Shown here piece by piece: positions 36,181 to 44,934 of a stretch of 44,934 bases of DNA. Each line of letters opens with the position of its first letter. Position 1 is the stretch's first letter. The notes beneath the pieces were generated by a model. That model was given only the letters and a program-made list of their open reading frames with translations, was not told where the DNA came from and did not search any database. A program made the position numbers and the translations under genes. This stretch comes from Balneolales bacterium (GTDB lineage Bacteria > Bacteroidota > Rhodothermia > Balneolales > Cyclonatronaceae), in NCBI GenBank assembly GCA_022565805.1, contig JAIULZ010000014.1, positions 1-44,934 of the forward strand, written 5' to 3'.

Positions 36181-38733
36181 TTATTTTAAATGCATCATTT
36201 TACCGGAAAGGGTTTTACCCATTGTCTGCAGACGATATACGTATACGCCGGAGCTCAGACGGCCGGCATCGAGGCGAATGTTATGCGTACCGGCCGTACG
36301 TTCATCATCCACCAGGAGCAAAACGCGCTGGCCAAGCATGTTAAACACTTCCAGCCTTGCATGAGAAGACTCCGGTAGAGTAAAACTGAGCGTTGTTGAT
36401 GAGTTAAACGGGTTTGGATAATTCTGGTGAAGCATAACCTGATCCGGATTTTCAGTATCATTACCACCAGCCGAGGTAACCACTTCCGTAACTTCGAGCG
36501 CAATATTGTTGAAAGTAACCCTATCGCCATCGTCTGCAGCCATATCGGGACCGTTAAAACGCAGGCGCACCTTGAAATTCTCATTAAAATCGACCGCTCC
36601 TATAGACCTGAAATTGATTTCAAATCTTTTATAATCGCGATAAAGCGTAAGAAGCGGGGAAGCAAGGCCGGTTTGTGTCCAAATGGGATTTCCTTCAGTA
36701 TCGTATTCTACAGAATAATCGGCCACGATTTCGGTAGCGGCGCCCTCATTAATAGCCGCGAAGCTAAAAACTGCTCCTTTGGAGCCCCTCATCGGCAGAT
36801 GAAAAATAAGCTCATTCTCTCCTGCATCTCCAGTAAAAGGCTGCCGGATTTGAATACCCCGCATGGCCGACTCATCGAATTCATCCCCGCCGTTTCCATC
36901 CGGGATATAATTCAGATCGGTGGGCATATTTCGCCTTTCCATAGAAGCTTTTCTCCACATAGGATGATCGCTTGTAAACGGATAGCCATCAAGCGCCGAC
37001 TTAAATTCGATTCGGGCGCCACTCATTCGGGTAAAGCTGGCCGTAAGTTCTGTAAGGGGGGTATTATTCGGGATATCATTATCAAAATGCCAGAACTGCA
37101 CTAAATCTCTGTTTTGAGCCGGCGGAGGGGTTCCCATTTGCCCGTCTATCCATTGCATTCTGGCAGACAGCCAGATATTCATCCAGCTCACTTCATCCTC
37201 ATAAGTTTGTCCCACATAATAATTAGGCCAAATCCATTCCCCTAAAATCGGCCATCTTTCGAAATTACGCTGCTGTGCTTCATCTAACAGACTTGCATAG
37301 CCTTGAATCATATCATTCAGAAACGGAGTGCTAAAAATACCACCGTTTCTAAGCTCCCAATATCTGGCTCTCCAACGCTGGAAAAACGCCGGGTCCTGAA
37401 ACAACCTGGTGTACCAACCCCAGAGATATTGTTCTTGGGTAATAAGTTCATGATACCAGCCCGAGGGGCTCCACCCCTGCACATAATTTGCGTTGCCTAG
37501 ACTTAGATTATAATCCCAAACAGGACCTAAAACAATTTTGCCGCCGCGATCTTTATACATGTAGGTACTTAGCCGGAAGCCGTCGATTTCTTTCATAGCT
37601 TCTACCATCAAATGATAGTCTATAAAGGAGTCTATATCTATATATTTAGCATATCCGTTTACAGGATCGAAGAAATTAGGACCAAACAATACAGACTCGA
37701 ATTCACTCACATAATTTCGTAGCCAATTCTGTTGCTGAGGCGTTATATCTGCCTCTTGCGGTCTTGTATGCGCAAAAAGTGATCCTCGATTTGTAGTAAA
37801 ACCACTTTCACCATCATTAAGACGGTCTTTTTTAAAAATATAACCGCCACTTATTTCCGGCATTTGATTGTCTTCCGGTCCGATTTTTTCAATATTCACA
37901 CGATTGTTGTCCCATTTTATGCGTTCTACGAGCACATACACTCCGTGATAATGCTGCATTCCTACCGGACCGGAACCGCTATGCAGAAAAACTTCTACAA
38001 ATCTTGTTCGCGGTGCATAATGACCCATCATTTCGGAAAGCCGATAGGCGATTACATTACGCATAAGCGTTTTGTCTGAGTACGGGGCATACAGAATCCA
38101 GTTATTTTCACTGGGAAGATCGAGTAAAGACTCATTCCTGTTTTCATCATTCTCATCTATTAGTCTTACGGCAAACATTTTTTTAGGAAACATTTGTGAG
38201 CTCGACCCTCTTACGTTAGCCCGTACCCTGCTTTGAACTTCTGGCAGCTGATTAATAGCAACCCGCTCGTTATTTCCGGCAAAGTTAAAAGAGCTAAGGT
38301 AGGCAACCGTCTGCTGGCCCGGACCAATTTGGGTATTCATCTGGTTGATGATCATCAGCGGTAAATTGGAATCGAAATCGGCGAGCCCGGGTTCAAGCTG
38401 GGTGAATATTCCAGTTCGTTCTTCCGACCTGCCTCCATTTTCATCTATGGCAACGGCACGAATAACGCGTGTGCCGCTAATATTTATCGGCCCGGTATAC
38501 AAATGCGATCCTGTTTGAACCGGCCGCTGTCCGTTCTGGGTGAAATAAATTTGCGTGCCGGGTGCTGCCTGTATTTCAAGCGAGAAATTTTGTGTAAAGG
38601 GTCCAGGTGTCTGGGAAAACCCCGGCATTTCAGGAAGCTCTTGCGCTTTCGTTTCGACAGAAAGTACGGTGAGCAGTAATAGAACGAGAAAGGCTATTGG
38701 TAAAACGGGGTACTCTTTAAAGCTATGCATCAT
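36181..38733 (-). CDS. CotH-kinase family protein with T9SS sorting domain
   Basis: An 850-residue secreted protein. Residues 1-31 are a signal peptide. A chitobiase/beta-hexosaminidase-like C-terminal-type domain at about 37-112 carries PGTQIYFTQNGQRP. A CotH domain follows (about 170-480), with SSSQMFPKKMFAVRL, YGVYVLVERIK-type and VWDYNLSLGNANY blocks, the last being the DNxxxN-like metal-binding region of CotH kinases. A beta-rich module lies at about 540-760. The C-terminal type A T9SS sorting domain (about 768-850) begins at QNYPNPFN and ends with GVYVYRLQT. CotH proteins phosphorylate proteins in spore coats; the role here is unknown. It is surface exposed by inference. Confidence 0.86.
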   Translation of the reverse strand: MMHSFKEYPVLPIAFLVLLLLTVLSVETKAQELPEMPGFSQTPGPFTQNFSLEIQAAPGTQIYFTQNGQRPVQTGSHLYTGPINISGTRVIRAVAIDENGGRSEERTGIFTQLEPGLADFDSNLPLMIINQMNTQIGPGQQTVAYLSSFNFAGNNERVAINQLPEVQSRVRANVRGSSSQMFPKKMFAVRLIDENDENRNESLLDLPSENNWILYAPYSDKTLMRNVIAYRLSEMMGHYAPRTRFVEVFLHSGSGPVGMQHYHGVYVLVERIKWDNNRVNIEKIGPEDNQMPEISGGYIFKKDRLNDGESGFTTNRGSLFAHTRPQEADITPQQQNWLRNYVSEFESVLFGPNFFDPVNGYAKYIDIDSFIDYHLMVEAMKEIDGFRLSTYMYKDRGGKIVLGPVWDYNLSLGNANYVQGWSPSGWYHELITQEQYLWGWYTRLFQDPAFFQRWRARYWELRNGGIFSTPFLNDMIQGYASLLDEAQQRNFERWPILGEWIWPNYYVGQTYEDEVSWMNIWLSARMQWIDGQMGTPPPAQNRDLVQFWHFDNDIPNNTPLTELTASFTRMSGARIEFKSALDGYPFTSDHPMWRKASMERRNMPTDLNYIPDGNGGDEFDESAMRGIQIRQPFTGDAGENELIFHLPMRGSKGAVFSFAAINEGAATEIVADYSVEYDTEGNPIWTQTGLASPLLTLYRDYKRFEINFRSIGAVDFNENFKVRLRFNGPDMAADDGDRVTFNNIALEVTEVVTSAGGNDTENPDQVMLHQNYPNPFNSSTTLSFTLPESSHARLEVFNMLGQRVLLLVDDERTAGTHNIRLDAGRLSSGVYVYRLQTMGKTLSGKMMHLK

Positions 38734-39113
38734 TTTCTTTTAATCTTTTTCTGTTGTTTCGGGCCCTAAATTCTTTAACTCAGCAAAGAATGATGTGCCA
38801 TTAAAAATTGCCGGAAGAGTTAACCTTTGCCAACTTTCCATTCTGAGGTTTAAAAACTAAGATCTGTATTTACGAAAGATTGTTAGCTGCACAATAAACA
38901 GATTTGGAATTGCTTATCTGCCTTCAACGACACAGCCTTAATGAAGAATAACAGCTAATGCTCCATTTACGGGAGACTTTGCAAAATCAGTTATTTTGTT
39001 CACCATCTGCCTTATCAGACTTATCAGACCAATGTTTGGGGGTTCAGGCGTTGAATGCGAACAAAACAGAAGGTTATTCGAAGCCATCTTAGTGGTAATT
39101 TACATAATCCTGA

Positions 39114-39196
39114 TTTATGGGCAGTTATCGCCTGCAAATAAATTGCATAGATATGCAAATATAACTATTCGGGCAATTAGAAATAACTGCCATAAA
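39114..39196. repeat. 83-nt element with 14-nt terminal inverted repeats
   Basis: The left arm 39114-39128 (TTTATGGGCAGTTAT) and right arm 39183-39196 (ATAACTGCCATAAA) pair at 14 positions, with one extra G on the left. The interior has a 6-bp hairpin (TTGCAT/ATGCAA). This could be a miniature inverted-repeat element or a structured RNA. No target-site duplication is obvious. Confidence 0.6.
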
Positions 39197-39543
39197 CCGC
39201 AATAAGAGGATTACTTTTAAATAAGTCGAATTATTTGATCGCAAGCACCTGAAATATCCAAACTGGTTTCAGAGCAATTTCCAAACTTTAATACAAAGAG
39301 AAAATCATTACTAAAGCCACCTAAAAGCCAGATTGATCGCAAATATATACTATGAGGTAGTCAAACAGATATCTGCTTCTTCGCCGGGTATTGGATATTG
39401 GTTACCTCTGATTAAGATACATTCTTTTGCGAATTTTTCCCCAATAAATGCAATTTCCGACAGCACTTCAGGCTGTGTTTGAGTAAAAACATGTTATGTA
39501 CCATATTTCTTAGCTGTCGAGAAGCTGCCGTTAGACTCTTTTT

Positions 39544-39565
39544 AAAAGCCTGTTTTAGGCTTTTT
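39544..39565 (+). terminator. Terminator-like hairpin with no upstream gene
   Basis: An 8-bp stem (AAAAGCCT/AGGCTTTT; 39544-39551, 39557-39564) around a 5-nt loop, ending in T residues. It works on the plus strand and nearly as well on the minus strand. No gene ends just before it, which leaves open an unannotated transcript. Confidence 0.45.
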
Positions 39566-39820
39566 GCTTGTCCTGATTTTTTAATTAGTGAGTGTAACCT
39601 TTTTAGAAATGCTACGTGTAATCGATTTATAAATACCAGTACCTGCTGTATTCAAATCACAAAAACGTGTTCCAATAAGGCTGATGTGCTTCCAGCAGCT
39701 CACCAGATTCTTTATTAATAAGGTTCAGTAAATACAAACTTCTGGAAGCAGATTCAGTTAAAGCGGATCATTCATACTGCTTGCATTCATTTCTCCACTA
39801 TAAAATCGTTAAACAGTATC

Positions 39821-41173
39821 ATGGCAAAGACAAAAGCACTTCGAATTACACTAATTGCGGCCAGTGTCGGCATAATCGGAATATTAATAGCCTCTTCGAT
39901 GGGTGTATTTAGTTCCGGCCCACAGGAAACCATTGTTACAACGGATATAGCAGAGAGACGAACCATTACACAGCTGGTATCGGCTTCGGGGCGAATTCAG
40001 CCAGAGGTGCAGGTTATCATTCGCCCGGATGTTTCGGGTGAAATCATTGAGCTAAATGTGCGTGAAGGAGATTTTGTGCGCCGGGGTGATCTGCTTTTGC
40101 GCATAAAACCCGATATTTATCAGGCGCAAATAGATGAGCTTAATGCCATTCTGCTTACACAGCAGGCTCGCCTTGAGCAGGCCCGCGCAACCATGCTGCA
40201 ATCTGAAGTAGAATATTTACAGGCGAAGCAGCTTTTTGAAAGAGAGGCAACTTCCCAGCTAAATTATCTGCAGGCTTCGAACAATTTTAAAGCACAGCAG
40301 GCCAACGTGCGGGCGGCAGAATTTCAGATTGAGAGCGCCCGCGCACAGCTAAGACGGTCTCAGGAAGAGCTTGAGCAAACCGTTATCCGCTCTCCTAAAG
40401 ACGGCACCATTTCCCGGCTTTCTGTAGAAAGGGGCGAGCGTGTTCTTGGTAATGCGCAAACTGCAGGTACCGAAATGATGCGAATTGCGCGTCTCGATCT
40501 TATGGAAGTAATTATTGATGTAAACGAAAACCAGATTATGAATGTGAGCCTTGGCGATACGGCTCGTATAGAAGTGGATGCTTTCCCAAACCGCACTTTC
40601 GAAGGTATTGTAACCGAAATTGCAAACTCAGCCGATATTACCGGAACTTCGGCCGAGCAAATTACCAACTATAAAGTTAAAGTACGCGTAACAACACCGC
40701 ATAATCTGAATCAGGGCGGCAGAGAGCTCGTTTCACTTTCATCAAACGAAAACCCCGATAGTGGGTTTAGTCCGGAGTTTAAACCGGGGATGTCTGCAAC
40801 TGTAGACCTGCTCACCAAAACCGTACATAATGTAGTTTCTGTTCCAATTCAAGCCGTAACTGTTCGGAATTTCGCTAATGATCCGGCTCCTGCCGACACA
40901 ACAGAGTCGCTGGCCGTAAACGAAAACGGAACTCCTGCGGCGCTTGCATCAACCAATGGCAACGGCCGTCGTGGTAATTCAGAAGATTTTCGCAGAGTGG
41001 TTTTTGTGAACGACAATGGAATCGCAAAGCGTGTGCAGGTAGAAACGGGCATCAGCGACATGAACTTCATCGAGATTATTCATGGTCTTGATGAAGGTCA
41101 GGAAATCGTAACCGGTAGTTTCCGGATTCTCTCGCGTGAATTAAGTAGCGGCAGCGCTATTCGAAGCCGATAG
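39821..41173 (+). CDS. MacA-like periplasmic adaptor (membrane fusion protein)
   Basis: An efflux adaptor of the HlyD/MacA family, 450 residues. An N-terminal membrane anchor (about 8-28) is followed by the split lipoyl domain (RPDVSGEIIELNVREGDFVRRGDLLLRI, about 68-95; second half near 190-215), a helical coiled-coil hairpin (about 98-185), a beta-barrel domain (about 220-300) and a membrane-proximal domain. A polar insert rich in Asn/Gly/Ala (about 355-390) is unusual. Two MacB/FtsX-type permeases follow in the same orientation, so it should bridge an inner-membrane ABC permease pair to the outer membrane. No outer-membrane factor is nearby. Confidence 0.92.
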   Translation: MAKTKALRITLIAASVGIIGILIASSMGVFSSGPQETIVTTDIAERRTITQLVSASGRIQPEVQVIIRPDVSGEIIELNVREGDFVRRGDLLLRIKPDIYQAQIDELNAILLTQQARLEQARATMLQSEVEYLQAKQLFEREATSQLNYLQASNNFKAQQANVRAAEFQIESARAQLRRSQEELEQTVIRSPKDGTISRLSVERGERVLGNAQTAGTEMMRIARLDLMEVIIDVNENQIMNVSLGDTARIEVDAFPNRTFEGIVTEIANSADITGTSAEQITNYKVKVRVTTPHNLNQGGRELVSLSSNENPDSGFSPEFKPGMSATVDLLTKTVHNVVSVPIQAVTVRNFANDPAPADTTESLAVNENGTPAALASTNGNGRRGNSEDFRRVVFVNDNGIAKRVQVETGISDMNFIEIIHGLDEGQEIVTGSFRILSRELSSGSAIRSR

Positions 41174-41261
41174 AACAAGAGTCTGAAACCTGTAATATTT
41201 CCAATAAACACCCGGTTTTTTACGGGTTTTCCTCACGCATTATCTCGGATTTAATTTTCTC

Positions 41262-42497
41262 ATGAAACGTTTTTTCATAAGCATATCAGAAGGGTTTCGC
41301 TTTGCCTTATCATCTATTTGGGTGAACAAGGTACGGGCCATGCTTACCACCACCTGTATCGTAATTGGTATTGTTTCGGTAACCACAATGAAAACCGTGT
41401 CCGACGGTATTGATCAAGCCTTTGAAAGTAGCATGAGCATGCTTGGCCAAAATGTGGTATATGTTGAAAAATGGCCTTGGGGTTTTGGAGGCGGTGAATA
41501 CCGTTGGTGGGAGTACCGGAACCGAAGAGAAATTTTACTTTCATATCTTGAGCCGCTGCAGAGATTAACGCCAACGGCTACAAATGTTTCTGCAACAGCA
41601 CGCTGGAACGGTCCCGTACGCTATGGAGAGCGCTCTGTAGAAAATGCTGGTCAGATTGGTGCCACAGCCGGATATTTCCAAATTACGGCAACAGATTTGT
41701 CTGATGGCCGAATATTTGGGGAGTCTGAAGTTCAAACGGCTTCTCGTGTAGCTGTTCTGGGAGCTACTATTGTTGAGGCGCTATTTCCGGATGAGGACCC
41801 CATCAATAAAGAAGTAAGAATTCGCGGACAGCGATTTCGCGTTATTGGCGTCCTTGAGAAGCAGGGAAATTTTCTGGGGATGGAGGATATGGATAATGTG
41901 GTGATCATCCCCATTTCGGCATTCAGTAATATTTACAGTCTTCGATGGGGTGTACAGCTGGCCGTACAGTTTGAGAATGAAGCTGCTCTCGAAGAAGGCG
42001 AATTCGAGGTTATTGGGGCCATGCGCCAAATAAGGCAGCTTGACCCGCTCGATGGCGATGATTTCTCCATAAATAAAGCTGCTTTGTTCGAACAGGAGCT
42101 CGGTGGAATGAAAAGAACCATCTATTTCATAGGTATTTTCCTCACCGGTCTTGCGCTTCTCGTTGGGGGTATTGGAGTAATGAATATCATGTTTGTTTCA
42201 GTAAAGGAACGAACCCGCGAAATTGGAATCCGAAAAGCAATCGGGGCTAAATCCTGGGAAATCATGCTTCAATTCCTCACCGAATCCATCATCATTTGTA
42301 TTATTGGCGGAATTGTGGGCGTTTTTCTATCTATTGGCATCACCCATTTAATGAATCAGATTTTTGTCGCCTATATGGATTGGACTACCGTAGTTCAGGC
42401 TGTTCTAATCTGTACGTTTATTGGACTGCTTTTTGGCTATTTGCCCTCAAGTCGTGCCTCGAAAGCCAACCCCATAGAATCTCTCCGATACGAATAG
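41262..42497 (+). CDS. ABC transporter permease, MacB/FtsX type (first)
   Basis: A 411-residue permease without its own nucleotide-binding domain. The N-terminal transmembrane helix (about 22-42) starts the MacB periplasmic domain (about 45-275). The C-terminal FtsX block has three helices, with GGIGVMNIMFVSVKERTREI, IGIRKAIGAK and the end NPIESLRYE, as in MacB-type permeases. This class moves lipoproteins, peptides or drugs through adaptor-linked mechanotransmission, not classical channels. Spacing to the adaptor is 88 bases and to the next permease 60 bases. Confidence 0.92.
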   Translation: MKRFFISISEGFRFALSSIWVNKVRAMLTTTCIVIGIVSVTTMKTVSDGIDQAFESSMSMLGQNVVYVEKWPWGFGGGEYRWWEYRNRREILLSYLEPLQRLTPTATNVSATARWNGPVRYGERSVENAGQIGATAGYFQITATDLSDGRIFGESEVQTASRVAVLGATIVEALFPDEDPINKEVRIRGQRFRVIGVLEKQGNFLGMEDMDNVVIIPISAFSNIYSLRWGVQLAVQFENEAALEEGEFEVIGAMRQIRQLDPLDGDDFSINKAALFEQELGGMKRTIYFIGIFLTGLALLVGGIGVMNIMFVSVKERTREIGIRKAIGAKSWEIMLQFLTESIIICIIGGIVGVFLSIGITHLMNQIFVAYMDWTTVVQAVLICTFIGLLFGYLPSSRASKANPIESLRYE

Positions 42498-42557
42498 GCC
42501 GAAGTACCGGCTGTAACAAACCACCTATGTTTTCACTTTAGACGATACCCCGGCACT

Positions 42558-43784
42558 ATGCAATTTTTTGAAGTTTTCCGACAGGCATTTGATTCCATCC
42601 GCGCAAGCAAGCTTCGCTCGGGGCTTACTCTTTTAGCCATTTCGATGGGTGTATTCGCAATAATAAGCGCAAACACAGCCGTTTTAGTTTTGGATAACTA
42701 TTTCAGAAGCACGCTATCTTTTATGGGCGGGGATGTAATCACTGTTTCCCGAACACCGCAGATTTCGCTTGGTCCGAGCGATTGGAGCGTGTATCGCAAC
42801 CGGCAAAATATTACGCTGGCCCAAATGGATGAGCTAAGCAGTCGTCTGCCGGAATCTGCCGGAGTTGGGCCCGACCACGTCTACACCACCACTCAGGTCG
42901 AATACTCCGACCGGCAGACCGATCCCAATGTGTATATTTATGGTGCCAACGAACATTTTCTGGGCAACCGCGCCTATACATTACACGAAGGGCGTAATTT
43001 TCTGCCCGAAGATCTTGAATACATGCGCAATGTGGCAATAATCGGCCATGATGTCGCTGAGCTTTTATTTGAGTTTGAGGAACCCATTGGTAAAATTATT
43101 CGTATTCAGGGCCATGCCTATAGTGTTATTGGCGTTACGGAGGCAAGGGGCAGCGTTTTTGGCAACACACTCGACCGCTTTGTGCTAATACCCTATAATA
43201 TTGCTGCCAATAAGTATGGTCGAAATCGAAATATTGCCATACAGGTTAGAGCAGGATCGGTAGATCAGGTACAAAATGCTGTTGACGAGCTAACGGGTAT
43301 TTTACGGGTAATTCGCGGCGTTGATCCCTCTGCTCCAAATGATTTTGAAATAGCAACGAACGAATCAATTAGCGGATCTCTGAGCCAGTTTACCGGTTTT
43401 TTATACCTGATTGGCTTTGTAATTGGTGGAATTGTGCTACTTGGCGCCGGCATTGGTGTTATGAATATTATGCTGGTTTCTGTTACTGAGCGCACCCGCG
43501 AAATTGGTATCCGGAAGGCTATTGGCGCGCGTCGTAAGGAAATCGTTACGCAGTTTCTGCTCGAATCTATTGCCCTTTGCCAAATAGGCGGACTCATTGG
43601 CATACTTGCCGGCATTGGACTTGGAAATGTGGCTGCAATTTATTTCGAGACCGCTCTCGTTTTTCCGCTGGGCTCTGCCATTGGTGGCGTTGTTGGAATG
43701 ACCATCGTTGGCATTGTATTCGGAGTTTATCCCGCGCTGAAAGCCGCCAAGCTCGATCCAATTGAGTCGCTTCGATACGAGTAA
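42558..43784 (+). CDS. ABC transporter permease, MacB/FtsX type (second)
   Basis: A 408-residue paralog of the preceding gene with the same plan: N-terminal helix (about 18-40), a periplasmic MacB-like domain, and a C-terminal FtsX block (GAGIGVMNIMLVSVTERTREI, IGIRKAIGAR) ending in DPIESLRYE. The shared C-terminus with the first permease shows duplication, while the periplasmic parts have diverged; the pair probably forms a heterodimer. No ATPase is in the window, so it must borrow one encoded elsewhere. Confidence 0.92.
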   Translation: MQFFEVFRQAFDSIRASKLRSGLTLLAISMGVFAIISANTAVLVLDNYFRSTLSFMGGDVITVSRTPQISLGPSDWSVYRNRQNITLAQMDELSSRLPESAGVGPDHVYTTTQVEYSDRQTDPNVYIYGANEHFLGNRAYTLHEGRNFLPEDLEYMRNVAIIGHDVAELLFEFEEPIGKIIRIQGHAYSVIGVTEARGSVFGNTLDRFVLIPYNIAANKYGRNRNIAIQVRAGSVDQVQNAVDELTGILRVIRGVDPSAPNDFEIATNESISGSLSQFTGFLYLIGFVIGGIVLLGAGIGVMNIMLVSVTERTREIGIRKAIGARRKEIVTQFLLESIALCQIGGLIGILAGIGLGNVAAIYFETALVFPLGSAIGGVVGMTIVGIVFGVYPALKAAKLDPIESLRYE

Positions 43785-43811
43785 GAATGCTAAACTGTAT
43801 TTCCGTTTTGC

Positions 43812-44591
43812 TTAGCCGTATATTTTGTTAAGTACATACGCAATACGAACCCCGGCCTGCAGCAGTCTTTTCTCCACCACATGAAAGTTTTTGTTGCGGT
43901 ATTCCCAGCCCAGCTCCATAGATTCGGGTAGATCATAAATCGCATCCCGGTACTGCATCGACTCATGGGCCCAGTCCTGAACAGTACCGCTTTGCCACTT
44001 TTGCACCGTTTCGGGCGTAATGATGTTGAGAGCTTCGGTCCACTGCTGCGTAGTAAGGCCGTACGACTCTATCATATTGGTATCCCAAACCCGGTGCAGG
44101 TTTGAGTTTCTGCCCATCCACTGAACGCGAACGTCGTTACCGCCACGGTCGTCGCCACGACCTACGTGTAGAGGCTGATGCATGTCGCCTATCATGTGTA
44201 TAACCATTCTAAGAAAATCCCGCTCATCTTTTTCGCTCAGATTCCCGGACTTCAATTTACTTACGAGCCGGTCTATGGCCTCAACCACATCACCATTCGG
44301 GTTTTTCTCAGACTCTTCGTAGGTCATGCCGTCGGGTATGGTTACCCAGTGCCAATCTCTGGTGTAGCTGTACTCATCGCGGGATCTAACCTCATCCATC
44401 CAAACCGTAGAAACTGTGAGTGATGTTTCGCCCAAAATACGATCCACGGCGTCTTTTGCCTCATCGGTAAGATATAATCCGGCTATTTCGCCGGTAATAA
44501 AATGCCCGGTCCGGCCCCAGCCATTCGCAGAAGTATACAGCATGCCGAGTTGCAGAAAGAAAATGGATGCTACAAAGATTAGTTTACGCAT
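43812..44591 (-). CDS. S1/P1-type nuclease
   Basis: A secreted zinc-dependent nuclease of the S1/P1 family, 259 residues. Residues 1-24 are a signal peptide, and cleavage before W25 would expose the N-terminal tryptophan that binds zinc in this family. Further metal-ligand blocks are RTGHF (27-31), the Asp-containing WMDEVRS, RDWHWV, the HMIGDMHQPLHVGRGDDRGG run (about 132-151) and NLHRVWDTNMIE (near 163-174). Such enzymes cut single-stranded DNA and RNA and act as 3'-nucleotidases, often for nutrient recovery. It is convergent with the second permease. Confidence 0.93.
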   Translation of the reverse strand: MRKLIFVASIFFLQLGMLYTSANGWGRTGHFITGEIAGLYLTDEAKDAVDRILGETSLTVSTVWMDEVRSRDEYSYTRDWHWVTIPDGMTYEESEKNPNGDVVEAIDRLVSKLKSGNLSEKDERDFLRMVIHMIGDMHQPLHVGRGDDRGGNDVRVQWMGRNSNLHRVWDTNMIESYGLTTQQWTEALNIITPETVQKWQSGTVQDWAHESMQYRDAIYDLPESMELGWEYRNKNFHVVEKRLLQAGVRIAYVLNKIYG

Positions 44592-44934
44592 AGAATTTTA
44601 ATTCACAGATTTTTAATTCGCCTGCAAAACCAATTGCGGTTTGCCGGAAATACGCCGAAGCGGAGTAGTAACAGCCTAATAAGACTTTAATCCGAGGCTT
44701 TTTTATTATTTACGCTAATATTTGGGTCAATCTTTTTCATGGCTATCACTTCCCTTGCCAGTCGCAGAAACAAGGCAGATTGACATAAATGATGTTCTGC
44801 GCAAAGTATATTCAGCCAGTGTTAATTCAAAGTAAATTATATGCCGTTATTGCAAAAAATACTTCGCGAAATTATTTGAGTATCAGGTATCAGGTATCAG
44901 GTATCAGGTATCAGGTATCAGGTATCAGGTATCA
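44592..44934. other. Gene-free window end with tandem repeat
   Basis: About 340 bases upstream of the nuclease gene contain no open frame of interest. The last 55 bases are a 7-bp tandem array that reaches the window edge. Confidence 0.6.
44880..44934. repeat. Heptanucleotide tandem repeat array (GTATCAG)n
   Basis: The 7-bp unit GTATCAG repeats without error about 7.9 times and is cut by the window end, so the true length is unknown. It is intergenic. Such short tandem arrays vary in copy number by slippage and occur in families in some genomes. Confidence 0.95.

Larger units (their letters stand above)
38734..39820. other. Gene-poor 1.1 kb region before the transporter genes
   Basis: No gene is recognised. 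The open frames of 69-79 residues on the plus strand (38996-39205, 39479-39718) are not protein-like. Visible structures are a tandem 9-bp repeat (CTTATCAGA, 39011-39028), the inverted-repeat element 39114-39196 and a terminator-like hairpin at 39544-39565. These hint at a small RNA or a degraded element. No trace of an ABC ATPase is seen. Confidence 0.5.

Noticed and set aside
36427-37104. Plus-strand open frame of 225 residues
   Set aside because: Antisense to the CotH/T9SS gene and no recognisable domain.
44880-44934. Possible CRISPR array
   Set aside because: The unit is 7 bp and contiguous, without spacers or cas genes; it is a simple tandem repeat.

Overview
The window is a chromosomal segment of a Gram-negative bacterium from the Fibrobacterota-Chlorobiota-Bacteroidota (FCB) side of the tree, most likely Balneolota/Rhodothermota-like. 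Four observations point there. A CotH-type secreted protein ends in a type IX secretion (T9SS) sorting domain. Promoters fit the Bacteroidota-type TTG / TAnnTTTG pattern, best seen 12 bases before a tRNA-Leu gene. Start codons are mostly preceded by A/T-rich sequence with no Shine-Dalgarno motif. IspH is of the long (about 400 residue) type. The phylum is an inference; no rRNA gene is present to settle it. I see no prophage, insertion sequence, CRISPR array or defence island. This is mostly core chromosome.

Layout. (1) 1-5330: recF, a small RRM RNA-binding protein and enolase on the minus strand, then a HAD hydrolase (+) facing an exported beta-barrel-like protein (-). (2) 5.8-10.6 kb: a plus-strand replication/folate block of a small unknown gene, prmC, a DnaA-box-rich gap that may be the replication origin, dnaA, folB, folK, a deoxynucleoside kinase and a small membrane protein. 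(3) 10.7-11.1 kb: two tRNA-Leu genes (GAG and UAG anticodons). (4) 11.6-17.2 kb: tig, clpP, clpX (protein folding and quality control), then a DUF721/DciA-like gene and a YbbR protein. (5) 17.2-27.0 kb, minus strand: rplM-rpsI-rpsB-tsf, then pyrH, frr, smc and ispH. (6) 27.8-31.8 kb: a large secreted M1 metallopeptidase whose C-terminal half looks like an outer-membrane barrel, a cupin and a small two-helix membrane protein. (7) 32-36 kb, minus strand: prfC, mnmD, pyrR, pyrB. (8) 36.2-44.6 kb: the CotH/T9SS protein, a 1.1 kb gene-poor gap with a compact inverted-repeat element, a MacA-like adaptor with two MacB/FtsX-type permeases but no ATPase, and an S1/P1 nuclease. The window ends inside a 7-bp tandem repeat.

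How the genes work together. dnaA, recF, smc and the DciA-like gene serve chromosome replication, repair and segregation. tig, clpP and clpX form a chaperone/protease cluster. The ribosomal genes with tsf, frr, prfC and prmC serve translation, and mnmD modifies the tRNA wobble base. pyrH, pyrB, pyrR and the deoxynucleoside kinase supply pyrimidines and nucleotides.

Most notable signals: a 22-bp near-perfect hairpin inside the dnaA coding sequence; replacement of the expected catalytic Asp of ClpP by Asn; fusion of an M1 peptidase to a putative outer-membrane barrel; the ATPase-less MacAB-like cluster; and the 83-nt inverted-repeat element in the 38.7-39.8 kb gap. I did not find a clear multi-gene undescribed system.
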